DNA of 64,000 bases from UMGS1279 sp045536815 (GTDB lineage: Bacteria; Bacillota; Clostridia; Oscillospirales; Acutalibacteraceae), in NCBI GenBank assembly GCA_045536815.1, contig JAZSOH010000029.1, forward strand, positions 1-64,000, written 5' to 3'. Shown in pieces: positions 1 through 7,225 of the stretch (its first letter is position 1; each line of letters opens with the position of its first letter). The notes below the pieces were generated by a model. The model ran no database searches, was not told the origin of the DNA, and was given only the letters and a program-made list of their open reading frames with translations. A program made the position numbers and the translations under genes.

Positions 1-1947
1 TGCAACATCTCCTGTATGATAATAGCCGTCGTGAAGAACTTCGTCTGTCTTTTCTTGGTTTCCGTAATATCCAAGGAAGAGACCGCAAGGAACCTTATCA
101 CTTACCTTAACACAGATTTCACCGTTTTCACCGTTAGGTACAGGATTTCCGTCGGGGTCGAGAATCTGTACGTTATAAAGCGGAACGGGACGTCCCATTG
201 AGCCTACCTTGTGATCCTGACCTACAAGGTTTGTGATAGCAAGAGTGAGCTCGGTCTGACCAAAGCCTTCCATTATTTGAAGACCTGTGAGCTTTTCAAA
301 TTGATAGTATACCTCGGGATTAAGCGCTTCACCTGCAGTTGTCATATGTTGAACTGAAGAAAAATCGTATTTTGAAATATCTTGTTTAATCATCATACGA
401 AGCATTGTAGGCGGTGCGCAGAAGGTTGTAATTTTATGTTTCGCAAACATCGGAAGTATATCAGCGGCATCAAAACGGTCAAAGTCGTAGACGAAGGTTG
501 CTGCCTCGCAAAGCCACTGACCGTAAAGCTTACCCCACATGGCTTTTGCCCAACCTGTATCAGATATTGTAAAGTGAAGCCCATCGGGGTCAACGTTATG
601 CCAATATTTTGCGGTATGGAAATGTCCCAAAGGATATTTATGGTTGTGTGCAGCGATTTTGGGATATCCTGTAGTTCCGGAAGTGAAGAACATAAGCATT
701 AAATCGTCACCGCAAGGGGAGTCCTCAGTGCGCTCAAACTTAGTGCTAAACAAGGTATATTCTTCGTCAAAGCTGCGCCAACCGTCACGTGTGCCGTTAA
801 CAATAAGCTTGTGCTTTAGGGTATCGCATTTTTCTGCCGCAATATCAACCTGCTCGGCAGTATCACCATCGGCAGTACAAACTACTGCGCTAACACCTGC
901 CGCATTGAAACGATATTCAAAGTCGTGAACAAGAAGTTGGTTTGTGGCGGGAATTGCGATGGCGCCAAGTTTGTTAAGCGCCAACATACAAAACCAAAAT
1001 TGGTAATGACGTTTAAGAACAAGCATAACCCTGTCGCCCTTTTTAATACCTAAAGATTTAAAATAGTTAGCAACCTGGTTAGATGCTTTTTTCATATCCT
1101 TAAAGGTAAAGCGACGCTCGGTTTTGTCTTTTGAAATATGTAGCATTGCAAGTTTTTTGGGGTCGCGCTCTGCTAAAGCATCAACCAAATCAAATGCAAA
1201 GTTAAAGCCTTCGGTATTTTTAAACTTAATAGATGTAGGTGTACCGTTTTCGTTTTCAACTGTGTCAATATAGTTGAGGTAAATACGATTTTTCTTATCA
1301 CGTGCAGAAACACGATTATCGGCAATTTTTTTAGCGGTGGTAAGCTCGGGAATAGGTTCGCCTGTTGGATTAAGAACTATAGCGTAAAACTTACAGTCTT
1401 TGCCGTTTACAGCAATCATACCGTGGGGGGTATCACTATCAAAGTAGATACTGTCACCTGGGCCTAAAACTTCTTTATGTTCGCCTACCTGAACCATAAG
1501 GTTGCCTTCGATAACAATATCACATTCCTGACCGGCATGGGTGGTAAGCTCGATGTCTTTATTTTGTGCTGATTCATCATAAACACTATTAACAAAAAGC
1601 GGTTCGGCAATTCTATCACGGAAGGCGTAAGCCAAATTATAGTATGTCATACCATGTGCCTGAGAAACCTGCTGTCCGCCGCCCGCACGGGTCACAGTAT
1701 ATCCAACAAGTTTAGGGCTATAACCCTCAATAATATCTGTTACGTTTACATTAAGGGCTAACGCACAGCGGTAAATAAAAGCAAAGTTAAGGTCACTTTT
1801 ACCCGCTTCACACTCAATATATTCAGCCTCGCTCACATCGGTTTTTATAGCCATTTGAGCCGTAGTAAGACCCTCGAGTTCGCGAAGCTCTTTAATTCGG
1901 CTAGCCATTTCCTTAATTTTGTTTTCAAGTGATGTAAATTGTTCCAT
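1..1947 (-). CDS. HTH-cupin-acyl-CoA ligase fusion, paralogue 1 (3' end cut by window edge)
   Basis: I read 649 codons from an ATG at 1947 (Shine-Dalgarno GGAAGG) to the window edge; the paralogue next door has 755 residues, so about 106 are missing. Order of parts: an XRE-like helix-turn-helix near residues 11-75, a cupin with an HAGQE metal/ligand motif, then an ANL-family acyl-CoA/acetyl-CoA synthetase with the P-loop TSGTTGYPK and the motif EGFGQTE. The family makes an acyl-AMP and then an acyl-CoA; the fused HTH-cupin half suggests DNA binding tuned by a small ligand, or a structural relic. The gene follows its own promoter and T-box leader (1948-2253), so expression should rise when a particular tRNA is uncharged. 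The acid substrate cannot be read from sequence; branched-chain or aryl acids are my inference from the T-box. Confidence 0.85.
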   Translation of the reverse strand, partial: MEQFTSLENKIKEMASRIKELRELEGLTTAQMAIKTDVSEAEYIECEAGKSDLNFAFIYRCALALNVNVTDIIEGYSPKLVGYTVTRAGGGQQVSQAHGMTYYNLAYAFRDRIAEPLFVNSVYDESAQNKDIELTTHAGQECDIVIEGNLMVQVGEHKEVLGPGDSIYFDSDTPHGMIAVNGKDCKFYAIVLNPTGEPIPELTTAKKIADNRVSARDKKNRIYLNYIDTVENENGTPTSIKFKNTEGFNFAFDLVDALAERDPKKLAMLHISKDKTERRFTFKDMKKASNQVANYFKSLGIKKGDRVMLVLKRHYQFWFCMLALNKLGAIAIPATNQLLVHDFEYRFNAAGVSAVVCTADGDTAEQVDIAAEKCDTLKHKLIVNGTRDGWRSFDEEYTLFSTKFERTEDSPCGDDLMLMFFTSGTTGYPKIAAHNHKYPLGHFHTAKYWHNVDPDGLHFTISDTGWAKAMWGKLYGQWLCEAATFVYDFDRFDAADILPMFAKHKITTFCAPPTMLRMMIKQDISKYDFSSVQHMTTAGEALNPEVYYQFEKLTGLQIMEGFGQTELTLAITNLVGQDHKVGSMGRPVPLYNVQILDPDGNPVPNGENGEICVKVSDKVPCGLFLGYYGNQEKTDEVLHDGYYHTGDVA

Positions 1948-2253
1948 AATTTATAAATCCTTCCTATTGGGACTTAAAAAAGCACCCGCCCCAAAGTTAT
2001 GACTTTGAGACGAGTGCTGCTAATCAGCGACCCGCGGTACCACTCAAATTGCAACAGATGTTGCCACTCTTGGAATCTAACAATTCCTATGCCTTTACGC
2101 AGCAATCACGGGGAGATTCTACTAATCACTGGACTTTCTTTCTCCCGACTCGGAAGCTACAAACACAAAACCTGTTCTTGATAACTTTCACCAACCGTTA
2201 TCTCTCTGAAAAGAAACCTTGGTAGTGTCCTCTTCGTCAAAGTCTTTATTAAC
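1948..2253 (-). promoter_or_regulatory. T-box leader of ligase paralogue 1
   Basis: Read on the minus strand, the leader has a kink-turn region, an AGAGAG element followed by the GGTTGGTGAAA distal loop closed by ATAAC/GTTAT, a T-box core GAGTGGTACCGCG (about 2033-2045), and an intrinsic terminator at 1981-2018. The TGGT bulge fits a tRNA ending in ACCA. The specifier is hard to place because the usual loop-E bases are not canonical. Counting back from CTTCCGAG, in the spacing usual for T-boxes, gives GTA (Val). Uncharged tRNA should favour antitermination and switch the ligase on. Confidence 0.88.
1975..2018 (-). terminator. T-box terminator hairpin of paralogue 1
   Basis: The arms AGCACTCGTCTCAAAGT and ACTTTGGGGCGGGTGCT pair through 17 positions with G-U pairs and are followed by six U residues on the minus strand. 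It lies between the T-box core and the ribosome-binding site, as expected for an attenuator. Confidence 0.85.
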
Positions 2254-2259
2254 TTTGAT

Positions 2260-2288
2260 ATTATATCACAACTTAAATGACTTGTCAA
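2260..2288 (-). promoter_or_regulatory. Sigma-A promoter of paralogue 1
   Basis: TTGACA (2283-2288) and TATAAT (2260-2265) are separated by exactly 17 bases on the minus strand, a perfect consensus. It sits only 9 bases past the stop codon of paralogue 2, with no terminator between, so read-through from paralogue 2 would also enter this leader. Confidence 0.85.
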
Positions 2289-2296
2289 TATTTATA

Positions 2297-4564
2297 TTAA
2301 AGTTTATTGCGCTGGATTTTACCGCTAATGGTTTTGGGAAGGCTATCACGGAAAACAACAAGACGCGGATACTTATATGGCGCAGTATGTGTTTTAACAT
2401 ATTGCTGAATTTCCTTTTTAAGCTCTTCGGTAGGTTCAGTGCCCTTTGTAAGAACGATACTTGCCTTAACAATTTGACCACGAACCTCGTCGGGCGCAGC
2501 AGAAACACCACACTCTAAAACGTAGGGAAGCTCCATAATAACGCTTTCAATCTCAAAAGGTCCAATGCGGTAGCCCGATGACTTGATGACGTCATCTATG
2601 CGGCTAACATACCAAAAATATCCATCTTCATCACGCCAAGCGGTATCGCCTGTATGATACATACCGTCGTACCAAGCGTCGTTTGTTTTTTCTTCGTCAA
2701 GATAATATTCCTTGAAAAGACCGCAAGGAACACCGTCTTTGGTGCGAACAACAATTTCACCAACCTCACCATCGGCAACGGAATTGCCGTCGGGGTCAAC
2801 AATGTCAACATCATATTGAGGAGAAGCTTTGCCCATTGCACCAATCTTAGGTGTAGTGCCGCGTAGATTAGCGATAGTAAGGGTTGTTTCGGTTTGGCCA
2901 AAACCTTCCATAATTTGAAGACCGGTTGCTTTCTCAAACTGTTTAAACACTTCAGGGTTAAGCGCTTCACCCGCCGTTGTCATATGGTGGATAGAGGATA
3001 AATCGTAGTTAGATAAATCTTCTTTTATAAGCATACGAAGCATTGTTGGGGGAGCACAGAAGGTTGTAATACCGTATTTTGCGAACATAGGAAGTATGTC
3101 TGAGGCATCAAAGCGGTCAAAGTCATAAACAAATACAGCGCCCTCACAAAGCCACTGACCGTAGAGTTTGCCCCAAAGTGATTTGCCCCAACCCGTGTCA
3201 GAAATAGTAAGATGTAAGCCATCTCGCTCACAACAATGCCAATATTTAGCGGTTACAAAATGGCCAAGCGCATAGGTGTGCTTATGTGCCGCCATTTTCG
3301 GGTTGCCCGTTGTGCCCGATGTAAAGAACATAAGGGCAGTATCGTCACCTGCAGATGCATCTGCAGGACGGTTATAGTGGGTTGAAAAAAGCTTATATTC
3401 TTGGTCGAAGTCGTGCCAACCATCTCTTTTTCCGCCAACCATAATTAGATTTTTTACGCAGTCACAGTTCTTTGCTGCTCTTTCTGCAATTTCTGCGGTG
3501 TCACCGTCAGCCGTACAAACAAGGGCAGACACCCCTGCGGCCTTGTAACGATATTCAAAATCGTGGTCTTTGAGCTGGTTAGTAGCGGGAATTGCTACTG
3601 CACCAAGTTTATGAAGAGCGGTCATACAAAACCAGAACTGATAATGTCTTTTAAGTACAAGCATTACCTTATCGCCACGTTTAATTCCTAAAGATGTGAA
3701 GTAGTTAGCAACCTGATTAGACGCTTTCTTTATATCTTTAAATGTAAAGCGGCGCTCGGTTTTTTCCCTGTCAATGTGAAGCATTGCAAGTTTTTCGGGA
3801 TATTTATTTGCAATACCGTCAACAATATCAAAACCAAAGTTGAAGCTTTCGGTGTTCTTGAATTTTATATCCTGTAAAGCGCCGTTTTCGTCCTCATATG
3901 TTTCAACAAATTTTTCACACACAAGGCTTTCGCTTTTTTTGGTTGATACAATGCTTTTTCTGACAACTTCTTCTTTTACGTCTTCGCCGGGTAGAACTAC
4001 AGCACAAAATACACAGTCTTTACCGTCAACAGCAATCATACCATGAGGGGTAGAGCTATTGTAGTATATACTATCGCCTTCGTTTAAAACTTCAATATGT
4101 TCACCAATTTGCACCTTAAGAGAGCCACTTAAAATAAAGTCAAATTCTTGACCTGAGTGAGTGGTAAGATGAATAGGTTTATTTTGCTGAGAAGCCGAAT
4201 ATTCATATCTTACAAAATAAGGCTCGGCAATTTTATCTTTAAATTTAGGGGCAAGGTTTGTGATATCAATTCCATCCTCTTTCGCGGTTTTTTGTCCGCC
4301 GCCCTTACGTGTTATGGTATAGCTTGAAAGACGCGCTGAATGTCCCTCTAAAAGCTGTGTCATCTCAATATCAAATGCTAATGCGCATTTATGTATAAAA
4401 GAAAAAGGAAAATCTACATTGGCGTTTTCATATTCTGTATATTCTTTTTCGCTTACTTCGGTTTTTTTCGCCATTTCAGCAATAGACCAACCCATAATTT
4501 CGCGCATCTCCTTAATTCGCGCGGCAATCTCCATAAGCGTAGTCTTTGATGTGTTGGTTTGCAT
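2297..4564 (-). CDS. HTH-cupin-acyl-CoA ligase fusion, paralogue 2
   Basis: A complete 755-residue protein. Residues about 11-75 form an XRE-like helix-turn-helix. Residues about 118-190 form a cupin (HSGQE at 136-140, later His174). Residues about 230-755 form an ANL adenylate-forming ligase with P-loop TSGTTGNPK (415-423), EGFGQTE (553-559), YHTGD (636-640), the hinge SRIDD and the C-terminal catalytic lysine 749 in TISGKIQR. By family it should activate a carboxylic acid to acyl-CoA in the cytoplasm. The ATG at 4564 follows AAGGAG. It closely resembles paralogue 1 along its whole length, so the pair looks like a tandem duplication that took the leader with it. The HTH-cupin part may be an autoregulator; no operator was recognised. 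Substrate unknown. Confidence 0.9.
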   Translation of the reverse strand: MQTNTSKTTLMEIAARIKEMREIMGWSIAEMAKKTEVSEKEYTEYENANVDFPFSFIHKCALAFDIEMTQLLEGHSARLSSYTITRKGGGQKTAKEDGIDITNLAPKFKDKIAEPYFVRYEYSASQQNKPIHLTTHSGQEFDFILSGSLKVQIGEHIEVLNEGDSIYYNSSTPHGMIAVDGKDCVFCAVVLPGEDVKEEVVRKSIVSTKKSESLVCEKFVETYEDENGALQDIKFKNTESFNFGFDIVDGIANKYPEKLAMLHIDREKTERRFTFKDIKKASNQVANYFTSLGIKRGDKVMLVLKRHYQFWFCMTALHKLGAVAIPATNQLKDHDFEYRYKAAGVSALVCTADGDTAEIAERAAKNCDCVKNLIMVGGKRDGWHDFDQEYKLFSTHYNRPADASAGDDTALMFFTSGTTGNPKMAAHKHTYALGHFVTAKYWHCCERDGLHLTISDTGWGKSLWGKLYGQWLCEGAVFVYDFDRFDASDILPMFAKYGITTFCAPPTMLRMLIKEDLSNYDLSSIHHMTTAGEALNPEVFKQFEKATGLQIMEGFGQTETTLTIANLRGTTPKIGAMGKASPQYDVDIVDPDGNSVADGEVGEIVVRTKDGVPCGLFKEYYLDEEKTNDAWYDGMYHTGDTAWRDEDGYFWYVSRIDDVIKSSGYRIGPFEIESVIMELPYVLECGVSAAPDEVRGQIVKASIVLTKGTEPTEELKKEIQQYVKTHTAPYKYPRLVVFRDSLPKTISGKIQRNKL

Positions 4565-4900
4565 TTTAATCAGTCTCCTTTTCTAAGTTTTTGTTTTATG
4601 TATATGATATTTGTGACGGGAAATTTTATAAAACAAAAAACACCCGTCTCAAACTTTGAGACGGGTGATAATAAACACTCGCGGTACCACTCAAATTGCA
4701 ACAAACGTTGCCACTCTTGGAATCTAACAATTCCTATGCCTTTACGCAGCAATCACGGAAGGTATCTACTAGGAAAACCGTTCGGGCCTTCAGCTCGGAA
4801 GGGATGGGCATTTTAGAAATCTCGTTACTGTCTTTCACCAACCGACAGTTCTCTGAAAACTCAAATTCTAAGCCGTCTTCGTCTCAGCTTTTTAATATTT
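4565..4900 (-). promoter_or_regulatory. T-box leader of ligase paralogue 2
   Basis: It has the same architecture as the first leader: distal loop GGTTGGTGAAA closed by CTGTC/GACAG, the T-box core GAGTGGTACCGCG (about 4680-4692) and a terminator at 4641-4667. The block 4680-4758 matches 2033-2111 of the other leader at 77 of 79 positions, with both changes in the loop of the small GCAAC/GTTGC hairpin. Stem I is much more different. By the same spacing rule the specifier reads ATC (Ile), but the base after it is C, not the usual purine, so this is tentative. Confidence 0.88.
4634..4667 (-). terminator. T-box terminator hairpin of paralogue 2
   Basis: CACCCGTCTCAAA pairs with TTTGAGACGGGTG (4641-4667) and is followed on the minus strand by a run of six U. 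It lies between the T-box core and the start codon. Confidence 0.85.
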
Positions 4901-4906
4901 TTACAC

Positions 4907-4935
4907 ATTTTAACACAGTAAATCAGTGATGTCAA
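4907..4935 (-). promoter_or_regulatory. Sigma-A promoter of paralogue 2
   Basis: TTGACA (4930-4935), a 17-base spacer and TAAAAT (4907-4912) on the minus strand. The start point would be near 4900, just before the T-box Stem I. Confidence 0.8.
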
Positions 4936-4970
4936 GAGGTTTTTGCAAAAAATTTAACGAAAAGTAAAAC

Positions 4971-5002
4971 AAGACACCCCAACCTAGTGGTTGAGATGTC
5001 TT
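4971..5002 (-). terminator. Terminator of tRNA-Ala
   Basis: On the minus strand AAGACATCTCAACC and GGTTGGGGTGTCTT form a 14-pair stem with a four-base loop, followed by a T-rich tract. It directly follows the tRNA 3' end. Confidence 0.8.
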
Positions 5003-5006
5003 CTTT

Positions 5007-5082
<76 letters not shown>

Positions 5083-5103
5083 AAGTATTTTTTTAAAAGA
5101 TAC

Positions 5104-5132
5104 TTGTTTTAGAACAAAATATATGTTATCAT
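5104..5132 (+). promoter_or_regulatory. Probable recJ operon promoter
   Basis: TTGTTT (5104-5109), 17 bases, TATCAT (5127-5132). It is the only reasonable sigma-A match ahead of recJ and begins the long plus-strand gene run. Confidence 0.5.
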
Positions 5133-5151
5133 AATAAAGTTAAAATTGCAA
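5123..5151 (-). promoter_or_regulatory. Possible tRNA-Ala promoter overlapping the recJ promoter
   Basis: On the minus strand TTGCAA (5146-5151), 17 bases, TAACAT (5123-5128). The -10 is weak. If real, it overlaps the -10 box of the divergent recJ promoter, so the two units would compete for polymerase. Confidence 0.35.
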
Positions 5152-5193
5152 TACCTTTTTCAAAATTTTCCTAAATTTTTTAGTGAGGGCAGT

Positions 5194-7224
5194 ATGAGTT
5201 ATAAAAGGTGGATAATTCCGGAAATTTCTAAGACCGAAATAAACGCCTTGGCAGAGGAATGTGGTACCGACCCGTTTTTGACTCTTCTTTCTTTTTGCCG
5301 AGGATATAATGACCCCTTTTCGTTGGATATGTTTCTTTCAAAGGAACTACCCGACCTAGACCCTTATGCCTTTTTAGATATGGAGACAGCGTCTGCCAGA
5401 GTTTTATCGGCAATAGAAAAAGGTGAGAAAATCACAATTTTCGGTGATTATGACTGCGATGGCACAACCGCTACCGCGCTTATGTATAATTTTTTAAAAT
5501 CTCTTGATGCTAATGTTGATTTCTACATTCCAAGCCGAAAAGAAGGTTATGGAATGAGTATAGAGGCAGTTGAAAAAATAGCCAAGGACGGTACAAAACT
5601 GATTATAACTGTTGATAACGGAATTGCAGCCAACAAGGAAATTGATAGGGCTAATGAGCTTTCGGTTGATACAATAGTTACCGACCACCACTTACCTCAA
5701 GGCGAGCTGCCAAATGCCTTGGCAGTTATTGACCCACATAGAAACGACCAAAGCTTAGACTTTAAGGATTTTGCAGGTGTCGGTGTTGCTTTTATGTTAG
5801 CGCTTGCAATTTCAGGGCTTCCGCCCGAAACAATGCTGTCAAAATATGGCGATTTGGTTGCGCTTGGAACGGTAGCAGATTTAATGCCTCTTAAATATGA
5901 AAACAGGGGTATCGTAGCGGCGGGTATTAAAAAACTTAACCTGTCGCCAAATAAAGGCCTTAAAGAACTTATTATTTCGTCGGGGGTTACAGTTGGAAAT
6001 GTCTCGTCGGTTAATTTAGGCTTTACTATTGCGCCTAGAATCAACGCGGCGGGTAGACTTGGTGATGCCTCCAGAGCGGTTAGGTTAATGATCACCGAAG
6101 ATATTTATGAGATGCAAAAAATAGCCGACGAGCTTTGCAGTGAAAATGCCAAAAGGCAGGAAATTGAAAAAGAAATTACTACACTTGCCGCGAAAATTAT
6201 TAACGATAGAAAGCTTTTTAACAATAGGGTTATTGTTGTTATGGGCGATAATTGGCATGAGGGAGTTTTAGGTATTGCGGCAGGTCGCCTTGCCGAGCAG
6301 TTTGCAAGACCTGTAATTTTACTTACGAAAAATGAACGCGAAGGTGTTGCAAAAGGTTCTGCCCGTTCGGTTTCAAATTTTAAACTTTTCGAGGCTATTA
6401 GCTCTATGGGTGACTTCCTAGTTAAATTTGGCGGTCACGATATGGCGGCAGGTGTCACAGTTCAAATTGACAAGGTAGAGGACTTTTCAAAGGCTATAAA
6501 CGACTACGCTTTAACAAAAGAGTATCCTATGCCGGAACTATTTATTGATATGAAGCTTAATCCGTCGGCGATTTCGCTTGATTTGGCGGCGGCTATTGAA
6601 GATTTAGCACCTTTTGGAACAAAAAATCCAAACCCCGTTTTTGGACTTTTTGGAATGAAGCTTGTAAGAATAATTTCTATGGCAGGCGGCAAACATATTC
6701 GACTTATTTTAGCGAAAAACGATACAACTGTTGCGGCGGTTATGTTTGGTATGCCTCAAAGCGACTTTCCTTTTGCTGAGGGCGAGTTTTTAGACCTGGC
6801 GGTCACCTTGCAAACCTCGGTTTATCAGGGTGAGGAGCAGATAAACGTACTTGTTAAGGACGTTAAAATACACGGGCACAATGACCAAAAGGTTTTTGAT
6901 TCTCTTTTGGAATATGAAGAATTTTTGTCGGGCATTATGAGCACCCAAACCGTATCAAAGCTTTATTTTGAGCGTGAGGAAATGGCCGAGATTTATAAGG
7001 ATATTAAGAGTGGCAAAACATCGCTTGGCGCACTAATGTATCATATAAAAAAGATGCCCTTTTCAAAAATTGCCGTTATTTTAGATGTTATGGAAGAATT
7101 AGGACTTATCAGTACCTTTGGTAATGGTCTTGAAAGAAAAATTATGCTTAATGAAACCTCTAAGGTCAGTTTAGAGAACTCTAATATTTATTTAAAACTT
7201 AAAGCACTAGCAGTTGAGGTATAG
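5194..7224 (+). CDS. recJ: Single-stranded-DNA-specific exonuclease RecJ
   Basis: A 676-residue 5'-to-3' exonuclease that acts on single strands in recombination and base-excision repair. DHH-family motifs are plain: DYDCDG (85-90), DNG (141-143) and DHH (164-166), followed by the DHHA1 domain with GGH near the middle and an OB-like C-terminal half. The length is somewhat above E. coli RecJ (577) and near the clostridial norm. I start at the ATG at 5194, preceded by GAGGG, rather than at an upstream TTG with no ribosome-binding site. It is followed by rel after one base, an order common in Clostridia. Confidence 0.95.
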   Translation: MSYKRWIIPEISKTEINALAEECGTDPFLTLLSFCRGYNDPFSLDMFLSKELPDLDPYAFLDMETASARVLSAIEKGEKITIFGDYDCDGTTATALMYNFLKSLDANVDFYIPSRKEGYGMSIEAVEKIAKDGTKLIITVDNGIAANKEIDRANELSVDTIVTDHHLPQGELPNALAVIDPHRNDQSLDFKDFAGVGVAFMLALAISGLPPETMLSKYGDLVALGTVADLMPLKYENRGIVAAGIKKLNLSPNKGLKELIISSGVTVGNVSSVNLGFTIAPRINAAGRLGDASRAVRLMITEDIYEMQKIADELCSENAKRQEIEKEITTLAAKIINDRKLFNNRVIVVMGDNWHEGVLGIAAGRLAEQFARPVILLTKNEREGVAKGSARSVSNFKLFEAISSMGDFLVKFGGHDMAAGVTVQIDKVEDFSKAINDYALTKEYPMPELFIDMKLNPSAISLDLAAAIEDLAPFGTKNPNPVFGLFGMKLVRIISMAGGKHIRLILAKNDTTVAAVMFGMPQSDFPFAEGEFLDLAVTLQTSVYQGEEQINVLVKDVKIHGHNDQKVFDSLLEYEEFLSGIMSTQTVSKLYFEREEMAEIYKDIKSGKTSLGALMYHIKKMPFSKIAVILDVMEELGLISTFGNGLERKIMLNETSKVSLENSNIYLKLKALAVEV

Positions 7225-7225
7225 T

